This document shows positions 24,374 to 31,539 of a stretch of 64,000 nt of DNA, one piece after another. Position numbers and translations under genes: made by a program. The notes under the pieces are model-generated. The model worked only from the letters and a program-made list of their open reading frames with translations, was not told the DNA's origin and did no database searches. Within the stretch, counting starts at the first letter, position 1. Every line of letters begins with the position of its first letter. The DNA is from CAUJIW01 sp963205175 (GTDB lineage Bacteria > Pseudomonadota > Alphaproteobacteria > Sphingomonadales > Sphingomonadaceae), in assembly GCA_041060555.1 (NCBI GenBank), contig JBEUDS010000002.1; one strand, 5' to 3'.

Positions 24374-24805
24374 TCAGTCGCCGCGATACAGCTCGCACAG
24401 CAGATCGATGATCCGGGTGATCGACGGATTGGCAAGGCGGTAGAAGATCGTCTGGCCGGCGCGGCGGGTGGTGACGATGCCCTCGGCGCGGAGCTTGGCC
24501 AGATGCTGGGACAGCGCCGACTGGTTGAGGCCGACATAGTCGGCGAGATCGCCCACCGACATCTCGCCCTCGCTCAGCCGGCACAGCACGATCAGCCGCT
24601 GTTCGTTGGCCAGCAGCTTGAGGTGCTGCGCCGCGAGCGCGGCGCTGGCTTCGAGATCAGCCTTGGTGGCGGTGTGTTTCAAACGACTCTCATCCGCATC
24701 TATCGCGATACTGTCGCTGTCTATACGCGTTTCGGCCGACGTCAAGCTGTCAGCATGGCAAACCTCACGCCGGCGCGCTGTCGGGTTCATCTTTCTGTTC
24801 ATCAT
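24374..24805 (-). CDS. ArsR/SmtB family regulator with a paired-cysteine (persulfide-sensor) signature
   Basis: A winged-helix repressor (143 residues from the first ATG). The DNA-binding helix reads GLNQSALSQHLAKLR and the wing RRAGQTIFYRL. Cys75 lies in the second core helix (QRLIVLCRLSEGE) and Cys137 in the last helix (IIDLLCELY). These are the positions of the two cysteines that form a tetrasulfide or disulfide in SqrR/BigR-type persulfide sensors. No metal-binding CxC motif is present. The N-terminal ~45 residues are not part of the fold; a TTG near residue 42 could be the true start. From the first ATG it overlaps the end of the RND pump gene by 41 bp, so it is probably the last gene of that operon. 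Confidence 0.85.
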   Translation of the reverse strand: MMNRKMNPTARRREVCHADSLTSAETRIDSDSIAIDADESRLKHTATKADLEASAALAAQHLKLLANEQRLIVLCRLSEGEMSVGDLADYVGLNQSALSQHLAKLRAEGIVTTRRAGQTIFYRLANPSITRIIDLLCELYRGD

Positions 24806-27800
24806 GCCGTTCGTCGTCCCGCAACACGATGTAGATGGCCGGAATGACCAGCACGGTGAGCAGCGTCGAGGACACCAGGCCGAACAGCAGCGAAATCGCC
24901 AGACCCTGGAAAATCGGGTCGAACAGAATCACCGCCGCGCCAATCATGGCCGCCAGCGCCGTGAGCAGGATCGGCTTGAAACGGATCGCGCCGGCCTCCA
25001 GCAGCACCTCGCGCAGCGGCCGGTCCGGCGCGCGGCCGTGGCGGATGAAATCCACCAGCAGGATCGAGTTGCGCACGATGATGCCGGCCAGCGCGATGAA
25101 GCCGATCATCGAGGTGGCGGAGAATGGCGCGCCGAACAGCGCGTGTCCCAGCACGATGCCGATCAGCGTCAGCGGGATGGGCGTGAGAATGACCAGCGGC
25201 AGCTTGAAACTGCCGAACTGGGCGACCACCAGGATGTAGATGCCAAGAATGGCGACCGCGAACGCCGCACCCATGTCGCGGAAGGTGACGTAAGTGATCT
25301 CCCATTCGCCGTCCCACAGCAGGGTGGGACGCGACGCGTCCGCCGGCTGGCCATGAAAGGCGATTTCGGGCTTCGGCAGGTTTTTCCAGTCGTGCTCTTC
25401 GATGGCGTCGTTCACGGCGAACATGCCGTAGATCGGGGCTTCGTAGGCACCGGCAAGCTCCGCCTGCACCATTTCGGCATAATGGCCGTTGCGACGGAAA
25501 ATCGTGTGGGAGCCCGGCTCGCGGCTGACGCTCACCACCTCGCCCAGCTCGACCAGACGCGGGCCGGCGGCGGTCTGGGTGACGGCGACCGGTGTCGTCG
25601 CCAGCCGTTCGCTCCACGCGCGATCCGATTGCGGCAGGCGGATGGCGATTTCCACCGGGTCACGGCCCTCGCCGCGATGGGAATAGCCGACCACGTTGCC
25701 ACCCAGCACGGCGCCGATGGAGTCGAACACCTGCGACTCGTCCAGCCCGAAATATTCCAGCTTGTCGCGCTCGGCGGTCAGCCGCAGCCGCGGGCGGGGC
25801 TGGCCGTGGCTGTCGTCGACGTCGACGATATAGGGGATCTTGCCGAAAATCTCGCGCACCTCGCCGGCCACCGCGCGCCGGGTGTCGGCATCGGGGCCGT
25901 AGATTTCGGCGAGCAGGGTTGCGAGCACCGGCGGTCCCGGCGGCACTTCCACCACTTTCAGCGACGCACCGGCCTCCAGCGGCAACGACTTCAGCCGCTC
26001 CCGGATGTCGAGCGCGATGTCGTGGCTGTTGCGCGAGCGGTCGCCCTTGGGGGAGAGCGTCACCATCAGGTCGCCGAGTTCCGGCGCGGCCCGCATGTAG
26101 TAATGACGCACCAGGCCGTTGAAGTTGAAGGGCGCGGCGGTGCCCGAATAGACGTCGATCGACAGCACCTCCGGCACCGCCTTGATGCGCTCGGCCGCCG
26201 CCACCAGCGTCCGCTCGGTGGCCTCCAGGCTGGCGCCTTCCGGCAGGTCCAGCACCACCTGCAGTTCCGACTTGTTGTCGAACGGCAGCAGCTTCACCGT
26301 CACCGTCTTGGTGGCGAACAGGGTGCAGGCGAGCACGGTGGCGATGCCGACACCGGCGAGAAAACGCCCGGCGCTGCGACGGGTGCGGATCACCGGCTCG
26401 GCGACGCGGCGATAGAGCGCGCCGAGCTTGCCGCCGCTGTGGTCGTCGTGGTGGGCGTCGGCGTCGAGGAAGCGCCGCGCCATGCGCACCATCAGCCACG
26501 GCGCGATGATGACGGCGACGAAGAACGAGAACAGCATCGCCGCCGAGGCGTTGGCCGGGATGGGCGCCATGTACGGCCCCATCAGGCCGGAAACGAACAT
26601 CATCGGCAGCAGCGCCGAGACAACGGTCAGGGTAGCGACGATGGTCGGGTTGCCGACCTCGGCGACGGCGGCGATGGCGGCGTCCACCTTCGAGCGGCCG
26701 TCGCGCATCGCCCAGTGACGGGCGATGTTCTCGATCATGACGATGGCGTCGTCGACGAGGATGCCGATGGAGAAGATCAGCGCGAACAGGCTGACGCGGT
26801 TGATGGTGTAGCCCATCAGGTTGGAGGCGAACAGCGTCAGCAGGATGGTCGTCGGGATGACGATCAGCGTCACCGCCGCCTCGCGCTTGCCAATGGCCAC
26901 CGCGATCAGGATGACGATGGACAGTGTCGCCAGGCCGAGATGGAACAGCAGTTCGTTGGCCTTCTCGTTGGCGGTCTCGCCATAGTCGCGGGTGACGGCG
27001 ACGTCGAGGTCGTCGGGCAGCAGCGTACCGCGCAGCACCTCGACCTGATGCAGGACGTTCTCGGCCACCACCACGGCGTTGGCGCCTTCGCGCTTGGCGA
27101 TGGCGATGCTCACCGCCGGCGTGTCGCGCCAGCCGTCGCCGTCGCGGGCGATGCGGCGGGCCCGTGCCTGGTCCTCGCGCGGTGCCTGGATGACCCTTGC
27201 GACATCGCGGACATAGACCGGCCGGCCATCGATGGCGGTGACGGTGAGCAGGCCGACGTCCTGCGCGCCATCAAGCGTGCGCCCGGCCACCACCGACAGG
27301 CTGCGGTCGCGTTCGCGCAGGAAGCCGCCAGGGAAGGTGCGATTGGCCTGGCGGACGGTTTCGATCAGCGCGCCCAGCGGCACGCCGTGCAGCGCCAGCT
27401 TCTCGGGGTCCGGCTCGACGCGGATTTCCTGCGGCCGGCCGCCGACCAGGAAGGTGAGGCCGACATCATCGACCTTCATCAGTTCGGTCCGCAGCTTGTG
27501 GGCGACGTCATGGAGTGCCTGATCGTTCCAGCGCGCGGCCGCCGCCGGGCTGGGCGACAGCGTCAGCACGACGATCGGCACGTCGCGGATGCCGCGGGCC
27601 ACCACCAGCGGCGTGGGGATGCCGACCGGAATGCTCTTGATGTTGGCGTTGATCTTCTCGTGCACGCGCAGCACCGCGTCGTCGGCGTCGGTGCCGACAA
27701 GGAAGCGGGCGGTCACCACCACCTGATCGTCGACGGTCTGGCTGTAGACATGCTCGACGTCGTCGATGCTCTTGACGATGGTTTCCAGTGGCTTGGTGAT

Positions 27801-28001
27801 CAGTTCGACGGCGTCGGGCGCCTTGAGACCGGCAGCGTCGATGGTGATGTCCACCATCGGCACCGTGATCTGCGGCTCCTCCTCGCGCGGAATCGAGATC
27901 AGCGCCACCAGGCCGACGGCAAAGGCGGCCAGCAGGAACAGGGGCGTCAGCGGCGAGTTGATCGACGCCTTGGTGAGAAAACCGGAAATGCCGAGTTTCA
28001 T
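24765..28001 (-). CDS. RND efflux pump inner-membrane subunit
   Basis: A 1078-residue proton-driven exporter with two repeats, each one helix plus a large periplasmic loop plus five helices. The IPREEEPQITVPMVDI segment after the first helix is typical of the AcrB superfamily branch without assigned drug substrates. Helix 4 carries the proton relay Asp-Asp in SIGILVDDAIVMIENIARHW, and the second half contains FIALAGIIVRNSILLVDFI. It forms one operon with the upstream adaptor (ATGA overlap) and the downstream ArsR gene. No outer-membrane channel gene is near. Its place among sulfide genes suggests a substrate linked to reactive sulfur (inference only). Confidence 0.9.
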   Translation of the reverse strand: MKLGISGFLTKASINSPLTPLFLLAAFAVGLVALISIPREEEPQITVPMVDITIDAAGLKAPDAVELITKPLETIVKSIDDVEHVYSQTVDDQVVVTARFLVGTDADDAVLRVHEKINANIKSIPVGIPTPLVVARGIRDVPIVVLTLSPSPAAAARWNDQALHDVAHKLRTELMKVDDVGLTFLVGGRPQEIRVEPDPEKLALHGVPLGALIETVRQANRTFPGGFLRERDRSLSVVAGRTLDGAQDVGLLTVTAIDGRPVYVRDVARVIQAPREDQARARRIARDGDGWRDTPAVSIAIAKREGANAVVVAENVLHQVEVLRGTLLPDDLDVAVTRDYGETANEKANELLFHLGLATLSIVILIAVAIGKREAAVTLIVIPTTILLTLFASNLMGYTINRVSLFALIFSIGILVDDAIVMIENIARHWAMRDGRSKVDAAIAAVAEVGNPTIVATLTVVSALLPMMFVSGLMGPYMAPIPANASAAMLFSFFVAVIIAPWLMVRMARRFLDADAHHDDHSGGKLGALYRRVAEPVIRTRRSAGRFLAGVGIATVLACTLFATKTVTVKLLPFDNKSELQVVLDLPEGASLEATERTLVAAAERIKAVPEVLSIDVYSGTAAPFNFNGLVRHYYMRAAPELGDLMVTLSPKGDRSRNSHDIALDIRERLKSLPLEAGASLKVVEVPPGPPVLATLLAEIYGPDADTRRAVAGEVREIFGKIPYIVDVDDSHGQPRPRLRLTAERDKLEYFGLDESQVFDSIGAVLGGNVVGYSHRGEGRDPVEIAIRLPQSDRAWSERLATTPVAVTQTAAGPRLVELGEVVSVSREPGSHTIFRRNGHYAEMVQAELAGAYEAPIYGMFAVNDAIEEHDWKNLPKPEIAFHGQPADASRPTLLWDGEWEITYVTFRDMGAAFAVAILGIYILVVAQFGSFKLPLVILTPIPLTLIGIVLGHALFGAPFSATSMIGFIALAGIIVRNSILLVDFIRHGRAPDRPLREVLLEAGAIRFKPILLTALAAMIGAAVILFDPIFQGLAISLLFGLVSSTLLTVLVIPAIYIVLRDDERHDEQKDEPDSAPA

Positions 28002-29011
28002 GGGCGCACCAGCACGTCGCCGGCGCGCACGCCGGACAGCAGTTCAATGCCATCGGTGATGCCGGGCGCGGTCATCGCCGCGCCGCGCTGCACCGGCACG
28101 TCGAGCGTCTTGCCGCTCTTGACCAGCAGTTTGACGTAATCGACGCCGAAGCGGGTCACCACATAGCCGCGCGGCACCACGATCGCCTTGCGCTGGCCCA
28201 GCGGCACCGCCACGCGCACGCGCGCGCCCATCCGGTCGTTCCTCAGCCCCGGCACCGCCACATCCGCCATCACCCGGCCGCTGGCGACCGAGGGGTAAAC
28301 CTGCTCGATGGTGCCGGTACGCACGGCGCCGGCGGCAGCGCCGTTGAGAATGCCGACCTCAAGCCCCACCTTCAGCGCGCCGGCCTGACGTTCCGGCATG
28401 TCGATGCGCAGCACGGTACGGTCCACCGCGATGGCGGCGATCGACTGGCCGGCCGTCACCACCGAGCCCAGCGGCACCGGCGCGGCCGTCACCAGCCCGG
28501 CCTCGGGGGCGAACACCTTGCCCTGATCACCCAGTTCGGCGGCGGCCGCCTTCTGGGCGCGCGCCGCCTCCAGCGCGCCGGCGGCGGCCTTGGCGGCCGC
28601 TTCCGCCTGGTCCAGCCGGGCCTTGGCGTACCAGCCTTTCTCGTAGAGCGGCTTGACGCGGTCATACTCGGCGCGGGCGTTGGCATACTGGGCCTCCGCC
28701 GCCGCCACCTGGGCGTCGTAGGCGCGGGTCTCGAAGGTCAGGCGGTCGTCGACCACCACCGCCAGCAGCTGGCCCCGGCGCACCCGCTGGCCCTCGTCCA
28801 CCAGCCGCCTGACCAGGGTGCCGCCAATGCGGGCGCGGGCCTCCGCCATGTCCTTGGTGGCGATGGTGGCCGCCACCACCTTGGTGTCCGGCACCAGGCG
28901 CTCGCGCACCGTGAGACGCGACGCGGCGGGCGCCGCCGCCACCAGCACGAGGCCGAGGCCGATAGCCGCCAGATGGCGGGAAAGCAGGCGGGCAGGGGTG
29001 GTCATGCTCAT
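27998..29011 (-). CDS. RND efflux periplasmic adaptor
   Basis: A 337-residue membrane-fusion protein with an N-terminal signal or anchor (HLAAIGLGLVLVAAAPAAS), lipoyl halves (ARIGGTLVRRLVDEGQRVRRG and KVFAPEAGLVTAAPVPLGS), a short coiled-coil hairpin between them rich in Ala and Glu, and a beta-barrel and membrane-proximal region ending VRAGDVLVRP. It couples the RND pump to an outer-membrane channel. The start at 29011 (MSMTTPARLL) has AAGGA upstream; the open frame beyond it runs into the intergenic region. The stop overlaps the pump start. Confidence 0.87.
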   Translation of the reverse strand: MSMTTPARLLSRHLAAIGLGLVLVAAAPAASRLTVRERLVPDTKVVAATIATKDMAEARARIGGTLVRRLVDEGQRVRRGQLLAVVVDDRLTFETRAYDAQVAAAEAQYANARAEYDRVKPLYEKGWYAKARLDQAEAAAKAAAGALEAARAQKAAAAELGDQGKVFAPEAGLVTAAPVPLGSVVTAGQSIAAIAVDRTVLRIDMPERQAGALKVGLEVGILNGAAAGAVRTGTIEQVYPSVASGRVMADVAVPGLRNDRMGARVRVAVPLGQRKAIVVPRGYVVTRFGVDYVKLLVKSGKTLDVPVQRGAAMTAPGITDGIELLSGVRAGDVLVRP

Positions 29012-29122
29012 CCGGTTCCGGTCCTTGCTGTCGATCCGGGGTGTCGGGGTCGTGCGCCCCGTCCCGCCCGTTGTGCTGCGATCATATCCCCACATGACGT
29101 ATAGCCCTTATCCTGGCCTCGT

Positions 29123-29449
29123 TCAGGCCTTGCCTTGATCTGTTTCCTGTCGGCGGCAGTGATGTTGTGCCAGAGTCTCGACGATCGCGCGCGCCGCGGC
29201 GCTGTCGATCGCGTAGTAGATGGTCTGGGCGTCGCGCCGGGCGCAGACGATATGCTCCCGCCGCAGCAGCGCCAGATGTTGTGACACCAGGGACTCGCTG
29301 GCGCCCAGATCATCGGCCAGCGCGCCCACCGACCGTTCGCCGTCGATGAGACGGCAGACGATCATCAGGCGGTTGGGGTTGGCCAGCGCCTTGAGCAGGG
29401 TGCTCGCCTTTTCCGCCTCGCACCGGTCGGTCATGGTTTCAATATTCAT
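29123..29449 (-). CDS. ArsR/SmtB family regulator, SqrR/BigR-like persulfide sensor candidate
   Basis: A 108-residue winged-helix repressor. The recognition helix reads GASESLVSQHLALLRRE and the wing RRDAQTIYYAI. Cys32 in helix 2 (NRLMIVCRLIDGE) and Cys98 in the last helix (LAQHHCRR) match the reactive cysteine pair of SqrR/BigR; Cys10 may match the third, non-essential Cys of SqrR. It begins 89 bp from, and is divergent to, the sulfide:quinone oxidoreductase gene, exactly where a sulfide-responsive repressor would be expected. It lies 111 bp upstream of the RND adaptor and may be co-transcribed with it. Confidence 0.88.
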   Translation of the reverse strand: MNIETMTDRCEAEKASTLLKALANPNRLMIVCRLIDGERSVGALADDLGASESLVSQHLALLRREHIVCARRDAQTIYYAIDSAAARAIVETLAQHHCRRQETDQGKA

Positions 29450-29500
29450 ACTTGCGCATTTTATAAATTAAAAATATATAGTCAAGGGAGGACAGGCGAA
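29450..29500. promoter_or_regulatory. AT-rich divergent control region between arsR and sqr
   Basis: In a strongly GC-rich window this segment is almost pure A and T. ATTTTATAAATTAAAAATATATA runs over 29458-29480, with TTATAAATTAA and TATATA short palindromic cores. It lies between divergent start codons, so it probably holds both promoters and an operator. BigR-type operators are AT-rich imperfect palindromes, which fits, but I cannot fix the exact site. Confidence 0.5.
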
Positions 29501-29538
29501 AACGCCATGGCGGACTGGGGAATCGGGAAGGATCGGCA

Positions 29539-30825
29539 ATGAGTGCAAGCAATCCTCATGTGGTGGTTCTGGGCGCGGGGCTGGGGGGTGTCATTGCCGC
29601 CTACGAAATCCGCCATGAGCTGGGCAATCGCATCGACCTGACGGTGGTGTCGCGCGGCGATACCTTCCATTTCGTACCGTCGAACCCGTGGGTGGCGGTG
29701 CGCTGGCGCGAGCCTGATGACATCGAGGTTTCGCTGAGCGAGGTGTTTGCCCGCAAGAAGACGCCGTTCATTCCGGTGGGCGCCAGCCGGGTGATGCCGG
29801 CGGAGAACCGGCTGGAACTGGAGGACGGCCGCGTCCTCGACTATGATTATCTGGTCATCGCCACCGGGCCGGAACTGGCGTTCGACGAGATCGAGGGCCT
29901 GGGGCCGCACACCGGCTTCACCCAGTCGGTCTGTCACGTCGACCACGCGACCAGCGCGGCGGATGCCTTCGACCGGCTGGCGGCCGATCCTGGCCCGGTG
30001 ATCGTTGGCGCGGTGCAGGGCGCCTCCTGCTTCGGCCCGGCCTACGAATTCGCCATGATCCTCGACACCGAACTGCGCAAGCGGCGGGTGCGTGACCGGG
30101 TGCCGATGACCTTTGTCACCTCCGAGCCCTACATCGGCCATCTCGGTCTCGATGGCGTTGGCGACACCAAGGGGCTGCTGGAAAGCGAAATGCGCAACCG
30201 GCACATCAAGTGGGTGACCAACGCCCGCGTCGCCAGGGTGACGCCGGGCATGATGCACGTGGAGGAAGTCGCCGACGACGGCGCGGTGAAGGCGGCCCAC
30301 GAATTGCCGTTCGCCTTCTCGATGATGCTGCCGGCGTTCCGTGGTGTCGGCGCCGTGCGCGGCGTCGAGGGGCTGGTCAATCCGCGCGGCTTCGTGCTGG
30401 TGGACGAGTTCCAGCGCAACCCGACGTTCCCCAACGTGTTCAGCCTCGGCGTCTGCGTCGCCATTCCGCCGATCGGCAAGACGCCGGTGCCGGTGGGCGT
30501 GCCCAAGACCGGCTTCATGATCGAGACCATGGTGACGGCGGTGGCCAAGAATCTCAAAGCGGTGATCGATGGCCAGATGCCCAGCCAGCGCGCGTCGTGG
30601 AATGCCGTGTGTCTGGCTGATTTCGGCGACGGCGGTGTCGCCTTCGTCGCCCAGCCGCAGATTCCGCCGCGCAACGTCAACTGGTCATCCGACGGCAAGT
30701 GGGTGCACCTGGCCAAAATCGGCTTCGAGAAATATTTCCTGCGCAAGGTCAGGCGCGGCGAGAGCGAGCCCTTCTATGAGAAGCTGGCGCTGGAGCTGCT
30801 GGGCATCAACAAGCTGAAGTCCTGA
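29539..30825 (+). CDS. sqr: Sulfide:quinone oxidoreductase
   Basis: A 428-residue flavoprotein that oxidises hydrogen sulfide to polysulfide or persulfide and reduces the quinone pool at the cytoplasmic membrane. The FAD fold starts VVVLGAGLGGVIAAYEIRHE. The three catalytic cysteines expected in SQR are present: Cys132 in FTQSVCHVDHA, Cys164 in GAVQGASCFGPAYEF, and Cys358 in WNAVCLADFGDGG. The C-terminal half has GVCVAIPPIGKTPVPVGVP and KTGFMIE, the quinone-site signature. Length and pattern match the type I enzymes such as that of Acidithiobacillus. Start at 29539 is the only good one. Thioredoxin and DUF2892 genes follow. Confidence 0.93.
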   Translation: MSASNPHVVVLGAGLGGVIAAYEIRHELGNRIDLTVVSRGDTFHFVPSNPWVAVRWREPDDIEVSLSEVFARKKTPFIPVGASRVMPAENRLELEDGRVLDYDYLVIATGPELAFDEIEGLGPHTGFTQSVCHVDHATSAADAFDRLAADPGPVIVGAVQGASCFGPAYEFAMILDTELRKRRVRDRVPMTFVTSEPYIGHLGLDGVGDTKGLLESEMRNRHIKWVTNARVARVTPGMMHVEEVADDGAVKAAHELPFAFSMMLPAFRGVGAVRGVEGLVNPRGFVLVDEFQRNPTFPNVFSLGVCVAIPPIGKTPVPVGVPKTGFMIETMVTAVAKNLKAVIDGQMPSQRASWNAVCLADFGDGGVAFVAQPQIPPRNVNWSSDGKWVHLAKIGFEKYFLRKVRRGESEPFYEKLALELLGINKLKS

Positions 30826-30853
30826 GAACCGAACGGAGCACGGGAGGTTGTCC

Positions 30854-31288
30854 ATGCGTCAGGTGCTGTGTCCCGTCTGTGCCACGCCCAACCGGGTGCC
30901 GGAAGACCGGCCCCCGGCGCAGGCCAGGTGCGGCCGCTGCGGCGAGGCCCTGTTCCAGGGCCAGCCGGTCGAGGTCGACGGGGCCGGGCTGACGCGCTAT
31001 CTCGAAAAGACGCGCGGCGGCGTGCTGCTGGATGTGTGGGCGCCGTGGTGCGGCCCGTGCCGGATGATGGCGCCGCATTTCCAGGCCGCCGCCGCCCGGC
31101 TGGAACCCGACGTGCAGCTCATCAAGCTCAATTCGGAAGCGCACCCGCAGGCCTCGGCGCGGCTGGGCATCCAGGGCATCCCGACCCTGATCCTGTTCCG
31201 CGACGGCCGGCCGGTGGCGCGGTCGAGCGGCGCCATGAGCGTGGAGCAGATTGTCGCGTGGACGCGCGACGGGCTGGCGCGCGGCTGA
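30854..31288 (+). CDS. trxC: Thioredoxin 2 (TrxC)
   Basis: A 144-residue thioredoxin with the N-terminal zinc ribbon that defines TrxC: CPVC near residue 6 and CGRC near residue 26. The classical active site WCGPC follows (LLDVWAPWCGPCRMMAPHF) and the cis-Pro lies in GIQGIPTLILF. It reduces protein disulfides in the cytosol, and thioredoxins also reduce persulfides, which suits its place 28 bp behind sqr. The ATG at 30854 has GGGAGG 6 nt upstream; a TTG at 30848 is less likely. Confidence 0.92.
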   Translation: MRQVLCPVCATPNRVPEDRPPAQARCGRCGEALFQGQPVEVDGAGLTRYLEKTRGGVLLDVWAPWCGPCRMMAPHFQAAAARLEPDVQLIKLNSEAHPQASARLGIQGIPTLILFRDGRPVARSSGAMSVEQIVAWTRDGLARG

Positions 31289-31327
31289 GGCCGCCTCGTC
31301 CGCCGATAGATAGAAGGAGAAAGAGCG

Positions 31328-31531
31328 ATGACCGTTGATCGTGCCGTGCTTGCCTTCGCGGGTTTTGTCGTCCTACTGGGCGTGGTGCTGTCGCTGACCG
31401 TGCATCCCTACTGGATCGGCCTGCCGATCTTCGCCGGCCTCAATATGATCCAGGCCGCGTTCACCGGCTTCTGCCCGGCGGCGATGATCTTCAAGAAGCT
31501 CGGTATCCGCCCCGGCGTCGCCTTCAACTGA
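31328..31531 (+). CDS. DUF2892 (YgaP-type transmembrane) protein
   Basis: A 67-residue protein with two membrane helices (VLAFAGFVVLLGVVLSL and IGLPIFAGLNMIQAAFTGF) followed by the family motif CPAAMIFKKLGIRPG. The same domain forms the membrane part of the rhodanese YgaP. Free-standing copies are common in sulfide and thiosulfate gene clusters with ArsR regulators. Its exact role is unknown. A good ribosome site (AGAAGGAGAAAGAG) precedes the ATG. It ends the sqr operon, converging on the patatin gene with only 8 bp between stops. Confidence 0.88.
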   Translation: MTVDRAVLAFAGFVVLLGVVLSLTVHPYWIGLPIFAGLNMIQAAFTGFCPAAMIFKKLGIRPGVAFN

Positions 31532-31539
31532 TCGCGCTG

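Noticed and set aside
24606..28139. A 1177-codon open frame on the plus strand
   Set aside because: It lies antisense to the RND pump gene, is full of His, Arg and Gln-rich low-complexity sequence and has no recognisable domain.
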